Source: Nostoc sp. NIES-3756 (GTDB lineage: Bacteria > Cyanobacteriota > Cyanobacteriia > Cyanobacteriales > Nostocaceae). Taken from it: a stretch of DNA of 64,000 nt. The DNA lies in assembly GCF_001548375.1 (NCBI RefSeq), contig NZ_AP017295.1:3196501-3260500 (forward strand), read 5' to 3'. Position numbers and translations under genes: made by a program. How positions within the stretch are numbered: the stretch's first letter is position 1; each line of letters opens with the position of its first letter. Positions 8,838 through 17,060 of this stretch are shown piece by piece. The notes under the pieces were generated by a model. It searched no databases. It was not told the origin of the DNA and worked only from the letters and a program-made list of their open reading frames with translations.

Positions 8838-9734
8838 ATGACCCCATACCCAGAACCTAATTTCCAAGTACCCCGCCGTTTTGCCATCATTAATGGTGAC
8901 GATTTTGGCTTTTCTCGTGGTGTGAATCAAGGGATTATGCGATCGCATCAGCAAGGTATACTCACTAGCACTAGTTTGATGGTAACTGGTGATGCCGCCC
9001 AGGAGGCGATCGCACTGGCAAAAACTCATCCCGATTTAGCAGTGGGTTTACATCTAGTTTTAGTTTGTGGTCGGTCTGTATTACCCCCAGAAAAAATTCC
9101 TCACTTGGTTGACTCCCAAGGAAACTTTCCTAACAGTTCTTTGTTGGCTGGGTTGCGCTATCAATTCCATCCCGCAGCCCGTGCAGAACTGCGTCAAGAA
9201 GTTCACGCTCAGTTAACTAAGTTTCAAGCATCGGGGCTACCGCTTTCTCATGTCGATGGTCATTTACACCTGCATATCCACCCAGTTGTCTTGCAAATTC
9301 TTGTGGAATTGGCGCAGGAGTTTAATATTCGCTTCATTCGTCTACCTGCTGAAGAACTAGGGAAGACTCTCAAACTCAACCGTCAAGATTTGTTGACTAA
9401 ATTAGTGTGGTCTGGGGTATTTGGGGGGCTACGCCGTTATGGAGAGAAACTACTAGCATCTCATGATATTGGTTTTGCTGATAGAGTTTACGGATTATTG
9501 CAAACTGGTAACGTAACGGAGAAATACCTGTTGGGTTTAATACCGCAGATTCAAGCAAATCTCATAGAGATTTATTGTCACCCCGCAGAATTTCAAGCTG
9601 GAGAACCACTAAATGGCCCGCCAAGCGCAGGTGAGGCAGAACTAGCAGCCCTATTAAGTGAGCAAGTACGCGAGTTATTAACTGCAAATGGTTTTGAGTT
9701 GACCAATATTAGGAAATTGGGGACTAGTAATTAG
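8838..9734 (+). CDS. hpnK: HpnK/ChbG (YdjC-like) deacetylase
   Basis: A protein of about 298 residues in the ChbG/YdjC carbohydrate-deacetylase family, close to the hopanoid-associated HpnK type. Signature stretches are INGDDFGFSRGVNQGI (metal-binding Asp pair near residues 22-23), GLHLVL and HVDGHLHLHIHP (metal-binding His and catalytic Asp region). In hopanoid producers HpnK deacetylates N-acetylglucosaminyl-bacteriohopanetetrol. An HpnI-like glycosyltransferase, which makes that substrate, lies at 14395. The ATG at 8838 is chosen because AGG lies five bases upstream; an in-frame TTG at 8823 is less likely. The name hpnK is by family resemblance. Confidence 0.82.
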   Translation: MTPYPEPNFQVPRRFAIINGDDFGFSRGVNQGIMRSHQQGILTSTSLMVTGDAAQEAIALAKTHPDLAVGLHLVLVCGRSVLPPEKIPHLVDSQGNFPNSSLLAGLRYQFHPAARAELRQEVHAQLTKFQASGLPLSHVDGHLHLHIHPVVLQILVELAQEFNIRFIRLPAEELGKTLKLNRQDLLTKLVWSGVFGGLRRYGEKLLASHDIGFADRVYGLLQTGNVTEKYLLGLIPQIQANLIEIYCHPAEFQAGEPLNGPPSAGEAELAALLSEQVRELLTANGFELTNIRKLGTSN

Positions 9735-10090
9735 AAAGGCAGAAAAGTTCTAATAGACCTAATTTCCAGCAATTTAAGGCTCTAGGACAGTATTTAGCTG
9801 ATTATCGGCGTATGGCTTAAATACTTCTTGCCTGTTGGTGCTAGAGTTACTAATCAGACATATCAAATTTTCTTGATGAATTTTTGTATTGCCTGCTTGA
9901 CAATAACTTACATATCAAAAAAAATTGATATAAGAGAGGAGATAAATCAATTCAAAGGCTACAAATAATCACAACAGAAAACCCAAAATTATTTCCATCA
10001 AGTAATACAGCAGTTTTCCAAAAATCTAATTGCTCATCAATTAAATTGAGAGCCTAATAAATTTATTTGCATATATAGAGGAGTCGAACG
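9735..10090. other. Intergenic region upstream of arsC
   Basis: About 355 bp. It contains a TTGACA hexamer (9897-9902), the ArsR-type operator at 9912-9931, and a strong ribosome-binding site (GAGGAG) just before arsC. Nothing else was recognised. Confidence 0.4.
9912..9931. promoter_or_regulatory. ArsR/SmtB-type operator upstream of arsC
   Basis: The sequence is a palindrome with arms ATATCAA and TTGATAT separated by six adenines. It contains ATCAA-N6-TTGAT, the form known for the arsenite-sensing repressor ArsR in Synechocystis. It lies 160 bp before the arsC start and just downstream of a TTGACA hexamer at 9897-9902. Repression relieved by arsenite is therefore the expected control. No arsR gene is in the window. 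Confidence 0.65.
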
Positions 10091-10504
10091 ATGAAACGTG
10101 TAATGTTTGTCTGCAAAAAAAATTCTGCCCGTTCCCAAATGGCGGAAGGCTTTGCCAAAACCTTGGGTAAGGGAAAAATTGAAGTTATTAGCTCTGGGTT
10201 AGAAGCAAGTGTTGTCAGACCAGAGGCGATCGCTACCATGAAAGAAATTGGTATCGATATCACTGATCAAACTTCTAAACCGCTCAGTGATTTCCAAGCC
10301 GAAGACTTTGACGTAGTAATTTCTCTGTGTGGTTGTGGCGTGAATTTACCTCCTGAGTGGGTCGTGCGCGAAGTTTTTGAAGATTGGCAATTAGATGACC
10401 CCGCCGAACAACCGGAAATTTTCCCCAGAGTCCGCGATGAAATTAAGGAACGTGTGACCCAGCTAATTAAGTCACTAACCGAGGAATCTGCACCTGTTGG
10501 GTAA
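10091..10504 (+). CDS. arsC: Arsenate reductase, cyanobacterial glutathione/glutaredoxin-dependent type
   Basis: A 137-residue enzyme with the low-molecular-weight phosphatase fold that reduces arsenate to arsenite in the cytoplasm. The P-loop C-K-K-N-S-A-R gives Cys8 and Arg14; the second and third redox cysteines are Cys80 and Cys82 (SLCGCGVN), and Asp-Asp-Pro at 102-104 supplies the general acid. Cys8/Cys80/Cys82 is the arrangement known from the Synechocystis enzyme, which uses glutathione and glutaredoxin. A strong ribosome-binding site (GAGGAG) precedes the start. A nested repeat element separates it from the phosphatase gene downstream. Confidence 0.93.
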   Translation: MKRVMFVCKKNSARSQMAEGFAKTLGKGKIEVISSGLEASVVRPEAIATMKEIGIDITDQTSKPLSDFQAEDFDVVISLCGCGVNLPPEWVVREVFEDWQLDDPAEQPEIFPRVRDEIKERVTQLIKSLTEESAPVG

Positions 10505-10522
10505 CAATTACCATCATAAAAT

Positions 10523-10845
10523 AACGTGAGTTCGATGGTTGAAACACCCCTCTCCATAGCGCAAAGCGCTTCTCGTAGAGTACCTCTCCCCGACGCGGGG
10601 CTACGGTGTACACACATCTTTGTGCTGGATGCAAAATGTGGCTTGATCCCCCTAAATCCCCCTTAAAAAGGGGGGTTAGGGGGGATCTAAACGTTGTGGG
10701 ACTAGGTTATAAGACTTGTGTGTACACCGTAGCCGACGCGGGGAGAGGCTTAAAAACCTAATTTTTCCTTTTACTTAAGATAGGGATTTTTAGCCCCTTC
10801 CCTTGTAGGGAAGGGGTTGGGGTTAGGTTCGATCGAACTCACGTT
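10523..10845. mobile_element. Nested miniature element, copy 2 (outer element)
   Basis: The terminal inverted repeats are AACGTGAGTTCGA (10523-10535) and TCGAACTCACGTT (10833-10845), a subtype different from copies 1 and 3 but with the same internal order. A hairpin-forming CTCTCC..GGAGAG region is interrupted by the inner element at 10601-10732. A C-rich hairpin (CCCCTTCCC..GGGAAGGGG) follows near 10795-10817. No clear flanking duplication could be read. It sits inside the arsenic gene group. Confidence 0.78.
10601..10732. mobile_element. Inner palindromic element inside copy 2
   Basis: Perfect 16-nt inverted repeats CTACGGTGTACACACA (10601-10616) and TGTGTGTACACCGTAG (10717-10732) are flanked by the 11-bp direct repeat CCGACGCGGGG (10590-10600 and 10733-10743). 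The innermost GATCCCCC palindrome lies at 10645-10687. The interior has the same orientation as the inner element at 14056 and the opposite orientation to the one at 226. Confidence 0.8.
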
Positions 10846-10884
10846 AAAACAAGTTTTCTGACACCACGGCTAAAACTCAAACCA

Positions 10885-11352
10885 ATGCAGCAGGAAGTAA
10901 TTCAACCAATACAAGAAAACATTTGGTGGGTAATTCCAGGGAAACTGGCAGGTGTGCGTAAGCCTACGGCTGAGGAGTTGAATCAATTACAGGCGGTAGG
11001 TATTCGTGCAATTGTCTCTGTTATGGACGACCCATCAAACCTAGATTTGTATCAACAAGCAAACATTCCTTATCTCTGGTTGCCAATCAAAGGTGGCACT
11101 GCACCAACTAGGGAGCAACTTCAGAAATTACAAAACTTTGTTGATCAGCAAAATCAACTCGGCAACGCTGTTGCTGTTCATTGCACCAGTGGCAGACGGC
11201 GTACAGGAACAATGCTGGCTGCTTATTTAATTGTCACAGGTTCATCCTACAACGAGTCAATACAAAGGATTTTGAACGCTAACCCCAATGTGGAACTTCG
11301 AGAAGCCCAAACCACTTTTTTGCAAGAACTAGCAAAACAATTTTTGTCTTAA
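10885..11352 (+). CDS. Dual-specificity/tyrosine phosphatase-like protein
   Basis: A 155-residue protein with the cysteine-phosphatase P-loop H-C-T-S-G-R-R-R-T-G, giving catalytic Cys100 and Arg106 (CX5R), and an upstream IVSVMDDP loop that could hold the general acid (Asp48 or Asp49). Length and layout fit a compact dual-specificity phosphatase. It lies between arsC and arsH, 23 bp before arsH, so it is probably co-transcribed and may serve the same stress. It is not itself an arsenate reductase of the ArsC type. Natural substrate unknown. Confidence 0.8.
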   Translation: MQQEVIQPIQENIWWVIPGKLAGVRKPTAEELNQLQAVGIRAIVSVMDDPSNLDLYQQANIPYLWLPIKGGTAPTREQLQKLQNFVDQQNQLGNAVAVHCTSGRRRTGTMLAAYLIVTGSSYNESIQRILNANPNVELREAQTTFLQELAKQFLS

Positions 11353-11375
11353 GTATTAATTTGTATTGAATATAT

Positions 11376-12041
11376 ATGACGACATTTGACCATCCCCCCA
11401 GAATTTTGTTTTTATATGGCTCATTGCGTGAGCGTTCCTACAGTCGCCTCTTAGCTGAGGAAGCAGCCCGTATCATCCAAGAATTTGGGGCAGAGGTAAA
11501 GTTTTTCGATCCGCGTGACCTACCGATTTACGGCAGCGTACCTGATACACATCCAAAAGTACAGGAATTGCGCGAATTAAGCTTGTGGTCGGAAGGTCAA
11601 GTTTGGTCTAGCCCAGAACTGCACGGTCAGATTTCGGGAATTATGAAAAACCAAATTGATTGGATTCCTTTAAATATTGGAGCAGTCCGCCCAACACAGG
11701 GAAGGACTTTGGCTGTCATGCAGGTAAGTGGTGGCTCTCAATCTTTTAATGCTGTCAACACATTGAGGATTTTAGGGCGTTGGATGCGGATGTTCACTAT
11801 CCCTAATCAATCCTCAGTTGCTAAAGCATATCAGGAGTTTCACGAAGATGGCACGATGAAGGATTCTCCCTACCGCGATCGCGTTGTGGATGTGATGGAA
11901 GAACTTTATAAGTTTACTTTGTTGCTGAGAGACAAGGTGGACTATTTAACAGATCGCTACAGTGAGCGTAAGGAGAAAGCTGCAAAACAAGTAATTGAAG
12001 TAGCTAACAAAGCTTTGGAATTAAACACAACCCAGAACTAA
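11376..12041 (+). CDS. arsH: ArsH, NADPH-dependent FMN reductase of arsenic resistance
   Basis: A 221-residue flavoprotein. The FMN phosphate-binding loop [10 protein letters not shown] lies near residues 15-24. The stretches [20 protein letters not shown] and [14 protein letters not shown] are characteristic of ArsH. ArsH proteins are tetrameric NAD(P)H:FMN oxidoreductases that protect against trivalent organoarsenicals and redox stress. Its position behind arsC and the phosphatase gene supports the name. An arsenite exporter (ArsB/Acr3) and the repressor gene are not in this window. Confidence 0.93.
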   Translation: MTTFDHPPRILFLYGSLRERSYSRLLAEEAARIIQEFGAEVKFFDPRDLPIYGSVPDTHPKVQELRELSLWSEGQVWSSPELHGQISGIMKNQIDWIPLNIGAVRPTQGRTLAVMQVSGGSQSFNAVNTLRILGRWMRMFTIPNQSSVAKAYQEFHEDGTMKDSPYRDRVVDVMEELYKFTLLLRDKVDYLTDRYSERKEKAAKQVIEVANKALELNTTQN

Positions 12042-12059
12042 GAGACTTTTTTAAGCATC

Positions 12060-12082
12060 GCCTATTGATTCAGACAATAGGC
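12060..12082. terminator. Hairpin between convergent arsH and ABC-exporter genes
   Basis: GCCTATTG (12060-12067) and CAATAGGC (12075-12082) are perfect 8-nt arms with a 7-nt loop in the short gap between two convergent genes. It could act as a bidirectional terminator, although the T-run is poor. Confidence 0.45.
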
Positions 12083-12092
12083 TTGCTGGGGT

Positions 12093-13739
12093 CTAACTAG
12101 AACAAGAATTTACACGATTTGACCTAGCTTTAGACTCAATTTTGCCGTAGTCTAGTTTAATGATACGGTCTGCAAGATGAAAATAGCGATCGTCGTGGCT
12201 AATTACTAATACTGTTTTACCTTTACTTTGCAGTTGTGGTAATAACTTGGTATAGAAGAAATCTTTAAATAAGGGGTCTTGATCAGAAGCCCACTCATCA
12301 AATAGGTAAATGGGTCTATCTTCTAAATATGCTGTGAGTAAAGTTAGACGCTTACGTTGTCCTTGAGAAAGAGCGGTGGTTGAAAGTCTGCCATTTTCAA
12401 TTTTCACTTTATGGTCTAATTGGAGTTGCTTGAGGTAACTCTCAGCTAGAGTATCTAAATCGCTATTCCCTAAACCTAATAGGTCATCAAATAAGTAAAA
12501 GTCCGAAAATACTACGGCAAAATGTTGTCTATACCACTCTCGATTTTGGTCGGTGATTAGTTCTCCATCAAATACAATTCTCCCACTTTCGGGAATGTAG
12601 AGTCCGGTAATTAACTTGGCTAGGGTAGATTTGCCACTACCATTTCCACCTACTATAAAGATGAGTTCTTGAGGTTTGAGCTTTAAATCGATAGGGCCGA
12701 GAATAAAGCCTTGGTCTTCCTGTTCTCTATGATAGGTGTGAGCTACACCTTGAAATTCTAAACTCTGCCAGGAAGTACTTACTGGTGTTGGGACTGTCGA
12801 GGCTTCTGCACGGCTGGCTAGAGATAAACCTAAAGATTCTATCTTTTGGAGAGCGATATTAGCTTTACTGATTTGAGGAAGATTAGTGATGATGTTGTCC
12901 ATTGGCAACATCAAATAAGTAAAAGTGAGAATGTAGCTAGAGATAGTTTGAGGATTAATTATTATCAGTTTAGGTAGTGCGAATAATAAAAAACCCATTG
13001 CGAAGAAAAATATCAATCTGCCCCAGCTAGTTGTGACAGCAAATAAAGTCAAACCATCGACATTGTGCCGCCGAAAATTGCCTAATGTTGATTGTAGTTT
13101 TTTTTCTAAAAAAACTTGACGGCGTTGATAGTTAAGCTTGAGTTCTTTGACTCCTTCTGTGACGGTTTGAAAATTTTTAAATAACATATCTTGGTCGTCA
13201 CGAGCCAGCGCTAGTAATTTTTCAGCTTTGCTAATTAACCATTGACAACTGCCTATTCCTACTACAATTAAACCGCAAAGAATCAACAATACTATCCAAG
13301 ATAACCAAGTAATATATACCAAACATCCTAAAACGATCGCTAAATCAATACAAAGGAAAGGAATCACATATACTGCATTGGCAACTGCTTGGACATCTTC
13401 TGTTAAAATTGCCAACAGTCGGGGATTTCCTAGCTGTTCCAGATGGCTTAACTCCGAAGTAAGAATTTGCCGACTCAAACGCATCCTTAATTGGGAAACA
13501 GCATCTTGGGACAAGCGAACCAGCATCACTTGCGAAGTAATACTAGTAATGAGTGCGACTATTACCAGTCCCAAAAAACCACCAACAATGTGCGTTAATG
13601 ATGTATTTTTGCTGTTTGCGCTCGCACTGCTAATTAAAGCAATCAGTGCAGCACTACTACCTCCACTTAGAAAACCTGTACTAATGGCGATCGCCACCAT
13701 CCCCCAAGAAGAACGTAGAAGTAAGTAGATCAGTTTCAT
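12093..13739 (-). CDS. Cyclic-peptide-export ABC transporter (PvdE/SyrD type), fused membrane and ATPase domains
   Basis: A 548-residue half-transporter with a six-helix membrane domain (about 1-310) followed by an ATPase domain. Motifs are Walker A GGNGSGKST (about 363-371), signature ALSQGQRKRLTLL, and a Walker B region IYLFDEWASDQDP. The D-E-W-A-x-D-Q-D-P form is the hallmark of the cyclic-peptide/pyoverdine exporter family rather than of ordinary MsbA-like exporters. It should export a peptide-like product across the plasma membrane as a homodimer. No peptide-synthesis gene is in the window. It is transcribed alone, converging with arsH. Confidence 0.85.
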   Translation of the reverse strand: MKLIYLLLRSSWGMVAIAISTGFLSGGSSAALIALISSASANSKNTSLTHIVGGFLGLVIVALITSITSQVMLVRLSQDAVSQLRMRLSRQILTSELSHLEQLGNPRLLAILTEDVQAVANAVYVIPFLCIDLAIVLGCLVYITWLSWIVLLILCGLIVVGIGSCQWLISKAEKLLALARDDQDMLFKNFQTVTEGVKELKLNYQRRQVFLEKKLQSTLGNFRRHNVDGLTLFAVTTSWGRLIFFFAMGFLLFALPKLIIINPQTISSYILTFTYLMLPMDNIITNLPQISKANIALQKIESLGLSLASRAEASTVPTPVSTSWQSLEFQGVAHTYHREQEDQGFILGPIDLKLKPQELIFIVGGNGSGKSTLAKLITGLYIPESGRIVFDGELITDQNREWYRQHFAVVFSDFYLFDDLLGLGNSDLDTLAESYLKQLQLDHKVKIENGRLSTTALSQGQRKRLTLLTAYLEDRPIYLFDEWASDQDPLFKDFFYTKLLPQLQSKGKTVLVISHDDRYFHLADRIIKLDYGKIESKARSNRVNSCSS

Positions 13740-13983
13740 AACAATTGTTTAACCAGCAATTAAGTTTTCTTTCTTTGGGATAGTAAAAATAATTATTATT
13801 AATAAATAATTACATAAATCGTCCCTTAGTCATAACATTGACAACTGAAAGTCATAAATTTTTTACAAAAACATTCATAATTAATGTAGAGATACTTGGC
13901 AAAAGTATTATATATTCTCAATATAGTAAATTGTATTTTTGATTTGTAGGAATCAAAAAATTATCTTGACAAAGATAGTTGAT

Positions 13984-14302
13984 CTGACTTTTCACGGGAT
14001 CTGGAAAACCCCTCTCCATAGCTTGCTTCCTGTAGGGTACCTCTCCCCTAAAAGGCTACCGTGTACACACAAATCATCTGATCCCCCTAAATCCCCCTTT
14101 CTAAGGGGGACTTGAAGAAATTTCCCCCCTTTCTAAGGGGGGTTAGGGGGGATCGAAACGCCTTTCGGCAACTTTATAAGACTTGTGTGTACACCGCAGC
14201 CCCTAAAAGGAGAGAGGCTTTGATTTCTCCCCCTTCCCTACCAGGGAAGGGGGTTGGGGGTTAGGTCTAACATTAGCTTTTCCTCACAACGTGAAAAGTC
14301 AG
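13984..14302. mobile_element. Nested miniature element, copy 3 (outer element)
   Basis: The terminal inverted repeats are CTGACTTTTCACG (13984-13996) and CGTGAAAAGTCAG (14290-14302). A perfect 10-bp direct repeat GATAGTTGAT flanks it exactly (13974-13983 and 14303-14312), which is strong evidence of transposition with target duplication. The internal order matches copy 1. The inner element occupies 14056-14199. It lies in the intergenic region upstream of the HpnI-like gene. Confidence 0.85.
14056..14199. mobile_element. Inner palindromic element inside copy 3
   Basis: Near-perfect 16-nt inverted repeats (14056-14071 and 14184-14199, each with one change from the consensus) are flanked by the perfect 11-bp direct repeat CCCCTAAAAGG (14045-14055 and 14200-14210). 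The innermost GATCCCCC palindrome lies at 14080-14154. Segment 14155-14183 matches the reverse complement of 242-270 in copy 1, so the inner element is inserted the other way round there. Confidence 0.8.
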
Positions 14303-14394
14303 GATAGTTGATGAGTGCATTGCAAAAATAAGTGATTAACTATGTTGCATAAAAGCAGAGTATAAGTTTAAATTGGCTGGGATAGAGGGGCAAT

Positions 14395-15579
14395 ATGATT
14401 TGGCTGTTGGGGGGCTTGTGCTTATCAGCTATTGTGTATTACTGCTATGCAATTTATGCAGCGATCGCTTTTTTGCGTCATTCTCACCCCATCAATCCTG
14501 AATTTCATCCACCTATCACTATTTTAAAACCCCTGTGTGGACTTGATAGCCATGCTGAAGATAATTTGATTTCCTTTTGCAAACAACATTATCCGTGTTT
14601 TCAAATAGTTTTTACTGTACGCGATCGCCAAGACCCCATCATCGAAGTTGTGGAAAAAATCATCCAACAATTTCCCGATGTAGATATAAATTTAGTTGTC
14701 AGCGATCGCGTCATTGGGGCAAACTTAAAAGTAAGTAATTTAGCCAATGCCCTACCCCAAGCTAAATACGAAATTCTTCTCATAGCCGATAGTGATATCC
14801 ATGTCACCCCAGATTATCTACAAAGAGTCGTACAACCCTTACAAGATCAAAGCGTGGGTGTTGTCACCTGTTTGTACCGTTCCCTCGCTCAAGGCTGGGG
14901 CGCAACCTTAGAAGCCATCTCTACAGCCACAGATTTTCATGCAGGTGTGTTAGTCAGCAATCAATTGTCAGAACTAGAATTTGCCTTTGGTTCCACAATT
15001 GTCATTCGTAAATCCGTTTTAGAAGAAATTGGCAACTTTGCAGCCATCGCCGATTATTTAGCCGATGATTTTCAACTAGGACACTTACCAGCCAAGGCTA
15101 GCTACAAAGTTTTCCTATCTAATTATGTAGTTGAACACGTCTTAGGCAATAGCACCGTTACCAATTCCTTACACCGCCAAATTCGCTGGGCGCGTGGCAT
15201 TAAAATTTGTCGTCCTTGGGGCTATTTAGGGCTGATTTTTACCTACGGCACAGTTAGTAGTTTGCTATTGGTTGTCCTCACACAAGGTTCTATACTAGGC
15301 TGGATTAACCTAGCGATTGTTTGGACAATGCGGCTAGTGATGGGTTGGATAGTTGGTGCGATCGCTCTTGATGATGTAGTTACCAAAAAGTATTTCTGGC
15401 TAATTCCCATATGGGACTTACTTCACTTTGTTATCTGGTGTGCTGGCCTGTTTGGTACAACAATTAAGTGGCGTGGACAGCAATTCAGATTAACCAAAGA
15501 AGGTAAATTAATACCACTTGAACAGGATTCGGGTTTTGTCAGTAGTCAGTGGTCAGTAGTTAGTGGTAAGGATATGTAA
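14395..15579 (+). CDS. hpnI: Family 2 glycosyltransferase, HpnI-like (ceramide-glucosyltransferase type)
   Basis: A 394-residue membrane glycosyltransferase. An N-terminal helix (about 2-27) is followed by a GT-A domain with ITILKPLCGLD (41-51), D-S-D (132-134), DD (224-225) and the R-Q-I-R-W motif (261-265), then two or three C-terminal helices. Order and motifs match HpnI, which adds N-acetylglucosamine to bacteriohopanetetrol, and the related ceramide glucosyltransferases. The HpnK-like deacetylase at 8838 would act on the product. The last ten or so residues are encoded by an AGTCAGTGGTCAGT-type heptamer repeat and are probably not functional. Confidence 0.8.
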   Translation: MIWLLGGLCLSAIVYYCYAIYAAIAFLRHSHPINPEFHPPITILKPLCGLDSHAEDNLISFCKQHYPCFQIVFTVRDRQDPIIEVVEKIIQQFPDVDINLVVSDRVIGANLKVSNLANALPQAKYEILLIADSDIHVTPDYLQRVVQPLQDQSVGVVTCLYRSLAQGWGATLEAISTATDFHAGVLVSNQLSELEFAFGSTIVIRKSVLEEIGNFAAIADYLADDFQLGHLPAKASYKVFLSNYVVEHVLGNSTVTNSLHRQIRWARGIKICRPWGYLGLIFTYGTVSSLLLVVLTQGSILGWINLAIVWTMRLVMGWIVGAIALDDVVTKKYFWLIPIWDLLHFVIWCAGLFGTTIKWRGQQFRLTKEGKLIPLEQDSGFVSSQWSVVSGKDM

Positions 15580-15736
15580 GCACCTGAAGGCATAAGTGAT
15601 CACAATTGGATAACTTATATTTGGCATAGTACCGTAGTTTTAGCTGTGGTTTATTGAGATTCGGGCTAATTTTAAAAACTTATGCCAAACTCTGTAGTGC
15701 ATAAACTTGTCAGTCTTACTCAACTACAGCTTTAAT

Positions 15737-16966
15737 ATGAAACAGATGCAATTGCTGGTCGCTTGCAGCTTAAGTGTTTGGACATTATTATCAACTAATT
15801 TACAACCTGTACAAGCATATAAAAGTACAAAACTGTTTTTCCTATTATCAAAACCAGTAATTTCCGTAGACAATTTAAAAAGGTCTGAACTTGAAACTAT
15901 CAAGGTCGATGGTAACAACTCCAAAAAGCTACCCCCACAATTAGAGCAAAAGCCTTTTTTAATTGCTGCACCTGAAAACTTTAATCCCGGTCTGCAAGTA
16001 CAGCCACCATTACCAAAACCGCCACAAAATCCTAAAACACCGTTAACTTCTCCTGAACCAATTAAGCCATTCGCTGTTTTAGAAAGCATCGATGCTAACT
16101 TTCGTAATGATGCAGATAACTTCGGTCAAAATAATTTGTTCATCGAACCAACATTTCAGTTTCGCTTACCTAATGGCAATAAAATACTTTTCAGGACGGG
16201 GTTTGATTTTTTTGAGCAACGGAATGTGGAATCAATTAGTAATATTCCTTTGCAAATTGGTTGGCAAGGAAAAATTGGAGAAGTAACTCTACAAACAGCA
16301 GCAGGAATAGATATTTTCGACCGTTTACCCACAGCTATAAATTTCAATGCTAAAGTTGAAGCCCCAATTGTACCGCCGCAGGTTTCCTCTTCAGGGAGAT
16401 TACTTTCAGGTGTAATACTATCAATAAATTTAGATAAAGAACCATATAAATTTAATGCTCAGACTTTAGACAATCAAATTAGTGCTTGGCGTTTTGGCCC
16501 TAACTTATATTGGCAAATAGATGGTGATACTAGTTTGTTCTCATCACTGCGTTTAGGTAATTACAGCGATGGTAATTCGGAAATTCAATCTTTTAGTAGG
16601 CTAGAACGCAAGTTTGGACAATTTTCCGTAGCAGCTAACTTGTTCACCTGGAGTTACGATCGCAATGTAGAACGCACAAGTGGCTATTTTTCACCACCAG
16701 ATTTTTTGGTATACAACGCTGAAGTGGCTTGGGAGGGAGATATCGTCAATTTCTTGCGCTGTCGGCTATCGGCAAATTTAGGACAGCAAAGACTTAATGG
16801 AGAATTTGATAACGCTAATGCCTATCAAACTCGCTGTACAGTTAAAGTGTCACCTAAAATTGAGGCTGACCTTGGCTATAGCTTTAGTAATGTGCGTAAT
16901 CAAGACACGGGAGGAAGTGCTTACAGTGGTAACTCCTTAACAGGACAGTTACGGGTGAGATTTTAA
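15737..16966 (+). CDS. Exported protein, probable outer-membrane beta-barrel, function unknown
   Basis: About 409 residues. The ATG at 15737 gives a clean signal peptide (MKQMQLLVACSLSVWTLL.., cleavage after V-Q-A); an in-frame TTG at 15707 would spoil it. A proline-rich linker (about 85-120) is followed by about 290 residues of alternating polar and aromatic strands, ending in the aromatic C-terminal phenylalanine (LTGQLRVRF) typical of outer-membrane barrels. No domain name is recognised. It precedes the DUF3131 gene by 94 bp on the same strand, suggesting a shared role at the cell envelope. Confidence 0.65.
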   Translation: MKQMQLLVACSLSVWTLLSTNLQPVQAYKSTKLFFLLSKPVISVDNLKRSELETIKVDGNNSKKLPPQLEQKPFLIAAPENFNPGLQVQPPLPKPPQNPKTPLTSPEPIKPFAVLESIDANFRNDADNFGQNNLFIEPTFQFRLPNGNKILFRTGFDFFEQRNVESISNIPLQIGWQGKIGEVTLQTAAGIDIFDRLPTAINFNAKVEAPIVPPQVSSSGRLLSGVILSINLDKEPYKFNAQTLDNQISAWRFGPNLYWQIDGDTSLFSSLRLGNYSDGNSEIQSFSRLERKFGQFSVAANLFTWSYDRNVERTSGYFSPPDFLVYNAEVAWEGDIVNFLRCRLSANLGQQRLNGEFDNANAYQTRCTVKVSPKIEADLGYSFSNVRNQDTGGSAYSGNSLTGQLRVRF

Positions 16967-17060
16967 GCACAGATGTCTGTTAGTTAGCTTTGAAAGCTGG
17001 GAAAAATAAATTTGTTGAGGGTTCAAAGCAAGAGTGACTTAAAATAAGGCTTTTTACTAC

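Noticed and set aside
8802..9029. Minus-strand frame opposite the HpnK-like gene
   Set aside because: Shadow of a gene with clear deacetylase motifs.
10267..10617. Minus-strand frame of 116 codons opposite arsC
   Set aside because: It overlaps arsC fully and runs into repeat copy 2; arsC has all catalytic residues and a strong ribosome-binding site.
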